A stretch of DNA of 64,000 nucleotides from Bathymodiolus brooksi. Lineage: Eukaryota > Mollusca > Bivalvia > Mytilida > Modiolidae. This document shows positions 11,801-26,000 of this stretch, piece by piece. The notes under the pieces are model-generated. The model saw only the letters and a list, made by a program, of their open reading frames with translations, did not search any database and had not been told where the DNA came from. Position 1 is the stretch's first letter, and every line of letters starts with the position of its first letter. A program made the position numbers and the translations under genes. The stretch covers positions 27,823,804 through 27,887,803 of the forward strand of contig OY804579.1 in assembly GCA_963680875.1 (NCBI GenBank), in the 5' to 3' direction.

Positions 11801-14800
11801 TGATGAGCTTTTTAACATATATTACGGGATTTTTTATGAACTTTGAACTTTTACCGAGTTTGACCGATTATGCAAATTAGAAAAAAGGGGGGATGAAATT
11901 AAAAAAATCTTCTTCTCTGAAACTACAGAGCCAATCTCAACCAAACTTTGCTGAAATGATTCTTGGGTGGTCCTCTTCCAAAATTGTGTCCAGCATTTCA
12001 GAACACCGACCAAGATGGCCGCCACAGCCGAACTTAATTTAACATAGGACCCTATGGGAAATTCCCATAAAAATCTTTTTGTCTGAAACCATTTGCTCAA
12101 TAAGAACAAAATTTTGATGAAATAGTCATTGAATGGTTCTCTTCCAAAAATGTGTCTGGCGGTTCGACCCTTCGATCAATTTTTATTTACCTGCAATTTT
12201 GAAGTAAATCCGATTACCCATCTTGGAGTTCTTGCCCTTTTTTCATCAAATTTATAAAAATGACGAAGGCTACAATTGTTAATTTTTTTTACCGAAGTTA
12301 TCAAGTTTTATTGACTGATGTTATTATTATACCCAGGTGAGCTATACAGGCTCCTGGGAGCCTCTAGTTTTCAAACACTCGCCAAAATGGCGAGTGGACT
12401 GAAACAAGTACTTGCCAAAATGAAATAGAGCTCGCCATGTTTGGCGAGTGACATTTTTTTTAAACTCACCAACAAATACAAAATAAACAATACAGTAATG
12501 TTCCACAATTTATTTTGCAGATTCCGACACATATTTAACTTTATGTTTTCGCGTAGGTTTTCGCTACGAATTCGTTTGAAATATTTCAAAACCAAATTAT
12601 TTTATTTGCATTAATTTTAAAAGTCATCGCATCTATTTGTAATGAAACAATATTTCATTTAATCGTGAAATCGAACTTGGCAAAATTATGCGGGGTCGGG
12701 ATTGTATACTTAATTTTTCTGTTGAGAGAAACGAAGTGTCAATCATGGCGGAATGTTTTCTTATCGAGTACAATGATTAATAAAATGTTGGATATATGAC
12801 ACAGTTAACAGAAAATTTTACTGTTTGGGAGCTATGATATTTTAAAGCTGTAAACCAGTTATCGTGGCGAGCGTTTTCAAGTTCCTACTCCCCTTACAAC
12901 TGTTACTCGCCAGACCGCCGAGTATAAAGTGGATCTTACTCGCCACCCGAAATTTCCACTCATGCTTGGCGAGTTGGCGAGCGGTCGTTTCCCACACTGC
13001 TGAGTCAATTGTGCGGTTTAAAAGACCGGATAATCAGAGTCGGAATTTAAATTGAAAAATATTATCGGTGATGGACCGAAAATTATCCGGAAATGTTAAC
13101 TCGCCGTTTGGCTATCAATACAGAATTTGTACTCGCATTTTACAAAAGTATTGGAGAGTCCTGCTTGTCATATTTTGCATTGTCATTTTCTACATAGTTT
13201 GTTGAATAAAATTCATTAAGCTCGTCTTTTGACAAATCCATTTTAAAGATTTGCCTCCAGAAACTTCTATTTGAAATCTTGTAATGTTTGAGAATTTCTG
13301 GATTCCGAAGCAGACTGCTTCCAAAAAACATTTATTTGATATCCTGTACTGTTCGAGAACGTCCTGCTTCAGAAACTGGACAAAATCCGCTTTTGAACGT
13401 GACACCCGTTTCCTGTATGTAAAAAAAATGGCTTCAAGTCAAAAACAGTCTGGCTCGATGAACATCCGGCAAAAATTTAGAAAAGACAATGGTCCCAAAA
13501 GCATAAGGAAGACTATGGTCAACTGTTTCCTGAATAAAAAAATGTTCAAAATGTTGAAATATATGCATTGGTTGTTATGCAAAATGTCAGAAACTAGAAA
13601 CCTATTATATTGCAGTAACTGTATGTAATTTTTATTTCCCAGGAACTGATGAGAAAGCTATTATAGATGTTTTAGCATTTCGCTCCAGTGAGCAAAGACA
13701 ACAAATCAGAACTATGTTTAAGACCTGCTTTGGCAAGGTAATGTGTTGTTAAATCTCAGCCAATATCTGAGTAGTTCTTCCAGAACTTACTGAACTAAAT
13801 ACAGTATATAGAATATTTTAGGTCTGGAAGTCATACATTAATGTAGGCTATTTTATTGAAATTTACAATTCCTCAATAATGTAATTATTATCAAAGCGAA
13901 GGTGACTATAGCCGACTTTGGCTGTCCTGTTTAGACCCTTTGGTTTTATTGCTCCCAAACATTTGTAAATTATTTGGCTTTCCAATATTTCGATATTGAG
14001 CATACCTGATGAAACGTATCAGACTCGCTGCGATACTAGTGATAATGTCTATCTCGATCTTCAAACTACCGTTATTTTTTTGTAGGACTGTTTAAAACCT
14101 TGTCTTTCTAAGATTTGATAAAAGAATAGAGATAAATTTGTTACATATAAATTTGATGGCCACCTTGCTTATACTTATGCTTATAATGTCTATTTTGTAG
14201 GATCTGATAAAAGAATTAAAGAGTGAATTGGGAGGTAAATTTGAGGACTGTGTATTAGCTTTATTGATGCCATGGGATGAATTTGATGCTTATGAACTGA
14301 AACGTGCCATGAAGGTATTAAATTTCGTCCTATTAATGTATATATGTTAACAGTTTCTATTACCAGACAATAAGAAGGAATATTAATGTAAGTAAACAAT
14401 ATTATATGTTATTCAGCTATCAGACAGGGTATATAATGTGACATTCCCGGCTTAGGATCTATATTCCCTGAGGTGCAGCCAAAGGGAATATACATCATAA
14501 GCCGGGAATGTCACATTATATACCCTGTCTGATAGCTGAATAACAGATATATTACGGATTTAACCTTTTTTTTTAAATACAACATCCAACTGTATTAAAT
14601 AAATTTGCCTCTTTTATTTTAATTTTTCGTATCTCTAGATGTCCGTTTCCGTACCTTTGACGTCATTCTTCAATGACGTCAAAGTCAAAATATGTGTCAC
14701 GTCATATTTCATGTATAGGGTGTCTCATGAAGGAAAATACTGTACTACATTTCTAAATCAATACAGTTTCATATGTAGTAAATTTTATAAACTTTATAAA

Positions 14801-17800
14801 TATAACATTAATATATCACATAACAAAACAACAGGTTTGCGAAACAGTTTCAATAATTTAAATGTTAACTACATGTCAATAAAACCTTGTTTTGGCCCCA
14901 TGACGTCGAAAGTTTTCAAGGCTCAACGTTTTGTTTATTTGTTATGGTACAGCCGTGGAACATAGGAGTTTACTGAATCGATCAGGTATTTGTGACGGAA
15001 TTAACCGTTGTAATATTTTTTTTGTTCATGCAGCTGTTTTGAGTATAAAAACAGCATTTAATTTGGTAAAAATACATTTATTATTCCGTATTATACCATT
15101 GATTCAGTGAAGCGTAGTGTTTTGTCGTCCATGTTTTAATCGTTTTTGGGGACTGAAATATATACCACGTCTGTTTTCCGAATATATGCTGACATTCAGG
15201 GCTGAAGAACCAATGAAAATATGTGTAACAAACTAAATTCGTAATATAAGTTAATCACTGGACAAAGGTAACCAGTGAAAAAAAGAAAACATTAGAAATA
15301 ACCTGACACAAGGGTAATAAAGTAATCATTAGAAATAACCTGACACAATGGTAATAAAGAAAACATTAGAAATAACCTGACACAAGGGTAATAAAGTAAT
15401 CATTAGAAATAACCTGACACAAGGGTAATAAAGTAATCATTAGAAATAACCTGACACAATGGTAATAAAGAAAACATTAGAAATAACCTGACACAATGGT
15501 AATAAAGAAAACATTAGAAATAACCTGACACAAGGGTAATAAAGTAATCATTAGAAATAACCTGACACAATGGTAATAAAGAAAACATTAGAAATAACCT
15601 GACACAATGGTAATAAAGGAAACATTAGGCATAACCTGACACAATGGTAATAAAGAAAACATTAGAAATAACCTGACACAATGGTAGTAAAGTAAACATT
15701 AGAAATAACCTGACACAAGGGTAATAAAGGAAACATTAGGAATAACCTGACACAATGGTAATAAAGAAAACATTAGAAATAACCTGACACAATGGTAATA
15801 AAAAAAACATTAGAAATAACCTGACACAATGGTAATAAAGAAAACATTAGGAATAACCTGACACAATGGTAATAAAGGAAACATTAGGAATAACCTGACA
15901 CAATGGTAATAAAGAAAACATTAGAAATAACCTGACACAATGGTAATAAAGAAAACATTAGGAATAACCTGACACAATGGTAATAAAGAAAACATTAGAA
16001 ATAACCTGACACAAGGGTAATAAAGGAAACATTAGGATTAACCTGACACAATGGTAATAAAGAAAACATTAGAAATAACCTGACACAAGGGTAATAAAGG
16101 AAACATTAGGATTAACCTGACACAATGGTAATAAAGAAAACATTAGAAATAACCTGACATAATGGTAATAAAGAAAACATTAGAAATAACCTGACACAAG
16201 GGTAATAAAGAAAACATTAGAAATAACCTGACACAAGGGTAATAAAGGAAACATTAGGAATAACCTGACACAATGGTAATAAAGAAAACATTAGGAATAA
16301 CTTGACACAGTGGTAATAAAGAAAACATTAGAAATAACCTGACACAAGGGTAATAAAGGAAACATTAGAAATAACCTGACACAATGGTAATAAAGAAAAC
16401 ATTAGGAATAACTTGACACAGTGGTAATAAAGAAAACATTAGAAATAACCTGACACAATGGTAATAAAGAAAACATTAGGATTAACCTGACACAAGGGTA
16501 ATAAAGAAAACATTAGAAATAACCTGACACAAGGGTAATAAAGGAAACATTAGAAATAACCTGACACAATGATAATAAAGTAAACATTAGAAATAACCTG
16601 ACATAATGGTAATAAAGTAAACATTAGAAATAACCTGATACAAGGGTAATAAAGGAAACATTAGAAATAACCTGACACAAGGGTAATAAAGGAAACATTA
16701 GGATTAACCTGACACAATGGTAATAAAGAAAACATTAGAAATAACCTGACACAATGGTAATAAAGTAAACATTAGGAATAACCTGACACAATGGTAAACT
16801 TGTTATACCCCCGCCCCCCGAAGGGGGAGGGGGGTATACTGTTTTACCTCCGTCCGTCCTTCCGTCTGTTCTAGATATTTTTCGTCACATTTTTCTCAGT
16901 AACTGTTGATGGCAGAAATCTGATATTTGGTCACAAGCGTCATATCGGTATGCCATATTGTGGGTAGCATTTTTGGACCCGTCAGATTCCTACTTCCTGT
17001 TTGCCGACTTAGTTGGTTTTTATACACATGGAACATATATGCACATTTTTCGTCACATTTTTCTCAGCAACTGTTGATGGCAGAAATCTGATATTTGGTC
17101 ACAAGCTTCATATAGGTACCCCATATCGTGGGAAGGGTTTTTGGACCCATCTGATTCCTACTTCCTGTTTGCCGATTTGGTTGATTTTTATACACATTTA
17201 ACATACATTTGTATATGCTAATTTTTCGTCACATTTTTCTAAGCAACTATTGATGACAGAAATCTGATATTTGGTCACAAGCTTCATATAGGTATGCCAT
17301 ATTGTGGGAAGCGTTTTTGGACCCATCAGATTCCTACTTCCTGTTTGCCGACTGTTGATTTTTATACACATTGAACATACATTTTGTATATGCCCATTTT
17401 TAGTCGCATTTTTCTCAGCAACTATTGATGGCAGAAATCTGATATTTGGTCACAAGCTTCATATAGGTACCCCATATCGTGGGAAGGGTTTTTGGACCCA
17501 TCTGATTCCTACTTCCTGTTTGCCGATTTGGTTGATTTTTATACACATTTAACATACATTTGTATATGCTAATTTTTCGTCACATTTTTCTAAGCAACTA
17601 TTGATGACAGAAATCTGATATTTGGTCACAAGCTTCATATAGGTATGCCATATTGTGGGAAGCGTTTTTGGACCCATCAGATTCCTACTTCCTGTTTGCC
17701 GACTGTTGATTTTTATACACATTGAACATACATTTTGTATATGTCCATTTTTAGTCGCATTTTTCTCAGCAACTATTGATGGCAGAAATCTGATATTTGG

Positions 17801-20800
17801 TCACAAACTTCATATAGGTACCCCATATCGTGGGAAGCGTTTTTTTGACCTGTCAGATTCCTCCTTCCTGTTTGCCGAAGAGCGGGGGTATCATAAGTGA
17901 GCTAATGCTCACAGTTCATCTTGTTTAATTTTAAGTCTGAATTTAAAGAGTTAAAGTTTAATATTTTTCTCAAAAATTAGACTTGATTGAATACAAAGCA
18001 TGAATAACCAACTGATAGATTCAGGCTCAGTCAAAACAAATTGCATTCAATTCTTCAAAGCAGTACATTATTATTACTTTAATCTGTTATAGTTTATTTT
18101 CATCTTATTTTAACATCAATCATTACAAATCATACTTACACAAATTGTTATTTAGCATTTACTGTGTAATTGAAACTTAGAATTAATATATTACAGGGAG
18201 TTGGAACAGATGAAGATGCAATGATAGAAATTTTGTGTTCAAGAACAAATAAACAGATACAAGAAATAAATGCAACATATAAACGAGGTTAGTCGATGAT
18301 TGAAAATGTTTATGGTCAAGATAAAGAATGTCCATGATTAGTTACAAAGATTAAACAGGTTTTCCTAGGCATTTTGGGGAAATAACCCTGATGTTTGTTT
18401 TGAGAATTTCAAATAATGTTTAGTTCTAGTTGGATAAACCTTAGATACTTGTTTTAAATTCAAAGTGATTTTTGTTGATATTAGAAGAATGGGAAGTTTT
18501 AATCAGTGACTAACAATAACCCTAGCAATGCTATCAGGCATTACTTCTGATTGATTTCTTGATTTTCTTGGCACATCTTTGGATCTCTTGTTATCTGGAT
18601 TTTCTTTTGTTTTGGAACTTAAGAGAGGCAATTGAACCAGTGGTAGGGGTAGTTCCCAAAATTCTAGCATCTGAACCATCACCATTATAAACTGCAATTT
18701 GATCTGAAAAACACTTTGGAATGCAAGGGAGATAACTCTTGGAATATCGGAGAACTACTTCGTAAATCATATGTTGTTGATTTTAAAATGATATATATAG
18801 ATGGGCTGCCGTGGTCATGATCGTATGGTAGTTAGATTGACAACTACCTGTGCAATCAGTGCCTATCACCACTAAAGTTGAGAGTTTGAACCCCGTTCAT
18901 GGCGAGGTGTATTCGATACAACATTATGTGATAAAGTTTGTCAGTGACTTGCGACAGGTCGGTGGTTTTCTTCGGGCACTCCAATTTCCTCCACCAATAA
19001 AAACTGACCGCCATGATATAACTGAAATATTGTTGAAAGTGGCGTTAAACACCATAAATCATAAATTTATATATATATATTTAAAGTCTCTAAATAATTT
19101 ACACAAAAAACTCTAGATTAATTTCCGAACGTTGTGGCCTTGCAGCCTTCCTCAGCGGAAGTTTATTACATATATATGAAAAATAAACAACATGAATTTC
19201 ATATATATGTAATAAACTTCCGCTGAGGAAGGCTGCAACGTTCGGAAATTAATCTAGAGTTTTTTGTATATGTATAATATTTAGTATTAATCTAGTATCC
19301 TTAGTAACTTTGAGATCCAGTGGGACAGATATATTGTATGGTTGTCACTTGCTTCTAGACGTTTGTATAATATACTTTATTTCCTGTGACTGTAAAATGA
19401 ATTCTTCATTATCCTATACAATATATTAAAAATTGCTGAGTTAGATTGCTGTCAAATTATAATATTAAGTATATATGTACCATCTACACACACTTATACA
19501 CATGTCTTACGTCTATCCCTAGATTTGCCTTACGAGAAAAGGTAACACTACGATTATTGAAGCTCCTTTTTTAGGGAGTGGATGTGGTCGAGTGGTCTAG
19601 GGCGCTGGACATAAGGCTAAGCGAATGGTGCTGCAGTGTATCAATGGTGTGGGTTCAAATCCCGTAGAGGGAAGAACAAAAATTTGACAGCTCTAAAATC
19701 TAATTCTAACTCTGTTTGGTTTAATTTTCAGACGTATATATATATATATATACGTCTGAAAAAGTAGCCAACGTATGAACAACCTACGAGATGTCGGATT
19801 GGAAACAAGTGTTTACGATACTGTGCAAACAAACAAAAATGATAAATAAACGTCTAAAATGTTAGCACAACGATATCAAAAAAAGATGTTAAAATGTAAC
19901 AAAAATAACTATTAGTCTACACAAAAACTATAATTATAATTAAATCGACGGATATTTCGCTTGACCGACAAGCTTCATCAGCGTCTGTAATCTGATTTGA
20001 AAAATTGTCACGTGACCATCAGTTATCGTGACATAAATTACTAAAAATCATAATCTTGAACTTTATACTTTATATTATTCAAGTATATTGCACACTAATT
20101 TATAAATATGAACAGAATGAGAAAATGTAATGATGAAGTTTACCAACTAGCTAAGGACCAGGCACTGGTTAAAAAGTTAAAAAACAAAAAATTTAGGCCT
20201 TTTTGTTTATGCCTTCCGGGTGTAATGTTTGTAACTCGCGGATCCAAAAATTCTCTTTTTTCTGTCTTTATATCCCCACTCCCCGAAGGGGGAGGGGGGT
20301 ATACTGTTTTACCTCTGTCCGTCTGTCCTTCCATCCGTCCAAGATATTTTTCGTCGCATTTTTCTCAGTAACTGTTGATGGCAGAAATCTGATTTTTCGT
20401 CACAAGCTTCATATAGGTACCCCATATTGTGGGAAGTGTTTTTGGACCCATCAGATTCCTACTTCCTGTTTGCCGACTTAGTTGGTTTTTATACACATTG
20501 AACATATATGCTCATTTTTCGTCGCATTTTTCTCAGCAACTATTGATGCCAGGTATCTGATATTTTGTCACAAGCTTCATATAGGTACCCCATATTGTGG
20601 GAAGTGTTTTTGGACCCATCAGATTCCTACTTCCTGTTTGTCGATTTTGTTGATTTTTATACACATTTAACATACATTTATATATGCACATTTTTCGTCG
20701 CATTTTTCTAAGCAACTATTGATGACAGGAATCTGATATTTGGTCACAAGCTTCATATAGGTATACCATATTGTGGGAAGCGATTATGGACCCGTCAAAT

Positions 20801-23040
20801 TCCTGCTTCCTGTTTGCCGACTTAGTTGGTTTTTATACACATTGAACATATATGCACATTTTTCGTCACATTTTTCTCAGCAACTATTGATGGCAGAGAT
20901 CTGATATTTGGTCACAAGCTTCATATAGGTACCCCATATCGTGGGAAGCATTTTTGAATCCATCAGATTCCTACTTCCTGTTTGCCGACTTTGTTGATTT
21001 TTATACACATTGAACATATATGCTCATTTTTCGTCGCATTTTTCTCAGCAAATATTAATGGCAGAAATCTGATATTTGGTCACAAGCTTCATATAGGTAC
21101 CCCATATCATGGGAAGCGTTTTTTGACCCGTCAGATTCCTACTTCCTGTTTACCGAAGAGCGGGGGTATCATAAGTGAGCATTAGCTCACAGTTCATCTT
21201 GTTGATTTTCTTTCCAACTTGGATTGTGGTGAATGATATAAATTTTGGATCTGCCAAAGTCTTCCAATGAGTGCCCCGGCGACAGAAAGTGTTGACTCAC
21301 GGGCAAGAGCGTCTTTTTCGTAAGGTCACTTCTGTGTCCATTCATTCTTTTGTTGAATGGTTGGACACTTTCTCCTACGTATTGCGACCCACACAGGCCT
21401 CGACATTAACGTTTGTCCGATTGTCCGGTACCAGTGAAAACTGACGTCGGACAAGTAGATCTTGTATTACGGTTGTCCGACGGGACAAGTGAAGAAATCA
21501 GATTCCCAAACGTGCCGGTACGACAGACAAATCAATTTCCACTGGTATAAAATACTGGGTTTGTTGTATTAAAGAGCCCTGTTTGACCTCCAATTTGTCC
21601 ATAATTTATTTTGATTAAAACTAAAGTGAAACGCCAGATCAAAACTCTTTTATTTTATCATTTATCGTTCTTCCAGACATGCTTTGATGAAGTTCAAGGA
21701 CATTGACAAAATTAAAGTCGCAATCTCAGAAACGCTTTAATGAACTGAAATATCAATATTTGAAATATAACAGGAAGTAGGAATCTGACGGGTCAAAAAA
21801 CGCTTCCCATGATATGGGGTACCTATATGAAGCTTGTGACCAAATATCAGATTTCTGCCATCAATAGTTGCTGAGAAAAATGCGACGAAAAATGAGCATA
21901 TATGTTCAATGTGTATAAAAATCAACAAAGTCGGCAAACAGGAAGTAGGAATCTGATGGATTAAAAAATGCTTCCCACGATATGGGGTACCTATATGAAG
22001 CTTTTGACCAAATATCAGATCTCTGCCATCAATAGTTGCTGAGAAATATGTGACGAAAAATGTGCATATATGTTCAATGTGTATAAAAACCAACTAAGTC
22101 GGCAAACAGGAAGCAGGAATCTGACGGGTCCAAAATCGCTTCCCACAATATGGCATACCTATATGAAGCTTGTGACCAAATATCAGATTCCTGTCATCAA
22201 TAGTTGCTTAGAAAAATGCGACGAAAAATGTGCATATACAAATGTATGTTAAATGTGTATAAAAACCAACTAAGTCGGCAAACAGGAAGTAGGAATCTGA
22301 CGGGTCCAAAAACGCCTCCCACAATATGGTATACCTATATGAAGCTTGTGACGAAAAATCAGATTTCTGCCATCAACAGTTACTGAGAAAAATGCGACGA
22401 AAAATATCTTGGACGGATGGAAGGACGGACAGAGGTAAAACAGTATACCCCCCTCCCCCTTCGGGGAGCGGGGGTATAAAGAAGAGAGTTTTTGGATCCG
22501 CGAGTTACAAACATTACACCCGGAAGGCATAAACATAAAGGCCTAAATTTTTTTTTTTTTTTACTTTTTAACCAGTGCCTGGTCCTTAGCTAGTTGGTAA
22601 ACTTCATCATTACATTTTCTCATTCTGTTCATATTTATAAATTAGTGTGCAATATACTTGAATAATGTAAAGTATAAAGTTCAAGATTATGATTTTTAGT
22701 AATTTACGTCACGATAACTGATGGTCACATGACAATTTTTCAAATCAGATTACAGACGCTGATGAAGCTTGTCGGTCAAGCGAAATATCCGTCGATTTAA
22801 TTATAATTATAGTCTTTTTGTAGACTTATAGTTATTTTTGTTACATTTTAGCATCTTTTTTTGATATCGTTGTGCTAACATTTTAGACGTTTTACGAGTG
22901 GTCTAGGGCGCTGGACGTATGGCTAAGCGAATGGTGCTGCAGTGTATCAATGGTGTGGGTTCAAATCCCGTCGAGGGAAGAACAAAAAATTTGACAGCTC
23001 TAAAATCTAATTCTAACACTGTTTGGTTTAATTTTCAGAC

Positions 23041-23083
<43 letters not shown>

Positions 23084-26000
23084 GATGTAAGGGAGAAATC
23101 CCATGCTTACACTGAGGTCTGAATTTAAATATTATACTAAAATACATGTAGAAAAAATTCCACCTGTTACATATCCCCCAAACAGAAAGAGTAAATCAAG
23201 AAAGAAAAAATGACTTGATGTTGAGACATAAATGGCTGATTATCTTTTGATGCATATGATATTATTTTTGTTGTTTTGTTTTAATTTGTTTGTAGGAAAA
23301 CAAAAATCATTTTATATAATTGTAAATGAATAAATTATGTGGTGCCTTTCCAAAATAATTCCAAAAAATCCTTTCACAGATGCTTCCAATTTTCCCTGGT
23401 ATCTTTAACCTATTCAAATGCCAACATTTTGAAATATTATATTCAAGGAATGCCAACAAACATATTACAATAGTTGTTTATATAATAATTAATGATAACT
23501 ACAGGTCAGATAATACCTGTTGGAATGCAGATCTCAAAATTAAAATATTTGAATCATTCTTCAAATAAAAAAAGTTGTTGTAAGTTTAAAACAAATAATT
23601 ATATAAAAAGATTTAGAAATTAATATATGAGAATAATCAAGGTTTAACGTTTGCAAGCGACAAAATTTTGTGTATGATACAATACCGTTTGATCTTGTTT
23701 CATTATGTGCACATGATTGTAAATGAATGTATTAATTTAATTTCAGTATATGGTAGAAAGTTAGAGGATGATATTATCAGTGATACATCTGGACATTTTA
23801 AGCGTCTTATGGTCTCCATGGCATGTGTAGGTATTCTTTTGTCTCTTCATATACAACATAAATTTACTATTAGGAAATGCTTATAAGAAAATCATTTCAT
23901 TTAGAGGGTTACTTACATAAAGTCTGATCAACTGTTAAAATACAAAAGTCTTTGTTTTAATTTGTCTGGAATAGTCAGCAAGCAATGATTTTTTTACTTG
24001 TATGAAAACAGTTGTAATTAAAGAAGATAAGAAAAGTTTAAAGAACAAACCTCAAACTACAAAGCACTACACAGAAAACTAAAGATAGAGCAACAGGAAA
24101 CCCCCCTAAAAACAGGGATGGAACTCAGGTGCTGCAGAAGTCAAGCAGTTCCTGCTTCACTAGTGGCACCTGTCGTGCAATTTTGCATGCTGGTGTTTGT
24201 TATTAAACTAATTACTTCCTTATTGGTAGGAGAAGGTTCCCTGGCTTCACTCTACTTCGTTTGAATTTTAAGGAAGAAACTATAGTGAAATTTGTAGTAA
24301 ATATTCATTAATATTACTTTAAAGGCAGGAAGAATGGAGAACCAAGCTGTAGATCCAGCTAAAGCCCAACAAGATGCACAGGTTAGTTGTCATATAGTAC
24401 TCAAGGGTATGTTTTCATTTGTTCACCTGGCTTAAAGTGCCATGTCATCACTTTGTATACATTGTCCTTTGCATGCATTAGTTGACATAATACACTATTG
24501 GATAACGCATAAAAAGTTTCTTCTGAGAAACTAAAAATTTAATTGAACTTAAGCTGTACATGAATATTCATTAGATGATCCCTTATAAGGTTTACATTTT
24601 TTAGCTCACCATGCCAAATGCAATGTGAGGTTTTGCCATCACTTGGTGTCCTTCGTCTGTCGTACGTCTGTCTTCCGTTAACTTTTCACATTTTAATCTT
24701 CTCCTCTGACCAAATGAAGTGAAACTTGGTAGTAGGTATCTATGGAAGGTCCACTATAAAGATTGCTAATTTTGTCCCGATCCATTAACAAACATGGCCG
24801 CCATAGGCAATTCTTGTTTCGGATGGTTGATTTCTAAAAATCTTCTCCTCTGAAACCGCTTGGCCAAATGAATTGAAACTTGGTAGGAAACTTCTTGGAA
24901 GGTCCACTATAAAGATTGCTCATTTCGTCCCGATCCATTAACAAACATGGCTGCCACAGGTAATTCTTGTTTCAGATTGGTCAATTTCTAAAAATCTTCT
25001 TCTCTGAAACTGCTTAGCCAAATGAACCGAAACTTGGTGGGAAGCACCTATGGAAGGTTCTGTATTATGTTTCCTCAAAGCAGAATGAAAGGTGAGCGAC
25101 ACAGGCTCAGTGGGCTGAGCCTCTAGTTTATTTTTAAAAGTCTCAAACCAATGAACCATTTGAAAAGAAACTTTGCTGGAATTATCCTATTATTGTCTTC
25201 TTAAAAGGTTATTTTTTTGTGTATTTTAAAAATTTAGGATGACATTGTTCCCAAACCTCCTATAATTCCTATATTTCATATAGCAATATATAGGTTTTTA
25301 TAAAAGTCCTATCATTGGATATTTTGTCTTATAATTCCTATGAAATAAGTTTTTTGTAGTTGATTGCGATGGCTATATCAACCTTTTGCCTTATGTGATG
25401 TTCTAAGTAAATTGTATCAATAATCAAAATCTTCTCAATGACTATAATCTCCAAGATATCTGACAGTTGTTTCATAAAACTTATGCAGATTAATCAATAT
25501 ACTGGTAGTATTTAGTAGTTGGAGTTTCGTTAATTGCAAAAGGTTTAAAGAGAGATGCATCTCTTGCCTGCAGAGTTGGTCATGTTTAGCTTATTAGAAA
25601 TAAACTACGGATGAATTGTGTCAGAGGCAGGCACATTTAGTTTAATAATCACAACCAACAAAGGGTCATGTGAGCTTTCGCCATCACTTTACGTCCTTTA
25701 TCCGTCTGTCCATATACTTTTCACATTTTGATCATTTTGTAGGTGTGTTAATGCTGATATTGCATGTAACATGTATGTAAAACAAATAAGCATGTAAAAC
25801 ATAACAATGTTTGATGCAAATGGCAACCAGCACTGTTGTCTACAGAAGTGAAAATATATCAGTTTTGTGAGTCAACACAAATTTCTGTTGATAAACTGAT
25901 GGTCATGATGTGACTAAAATCAGCAAACACATATGTCTTAACTAATATCATAAAGTTCTAGTATGTTAAGTGAAAGTGGAATTAATAACTGGATATTTTC

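Noticed and set aside
17013..17900. Repeated ORFs with [22 protein letters not shown] text
   Set aside because: These are translations of the ~175-bp family B units, found in both orientations in the inverted arms. They have no sign of coding constraint.
19097..19266. A second functional hammerhead
   Set aside because: CTGAGGA and GGAAA are present, but helix II does not pair in one arm and helix I does not pair next to the core. At best it is a relic.
19578..19676. Functional tRNA gene
   Set aside because: A- and B-boxes are present but the anticodon and acceptor stems do not pair, and a second copy has the same defects. It is a tRNA-derived SINE head.
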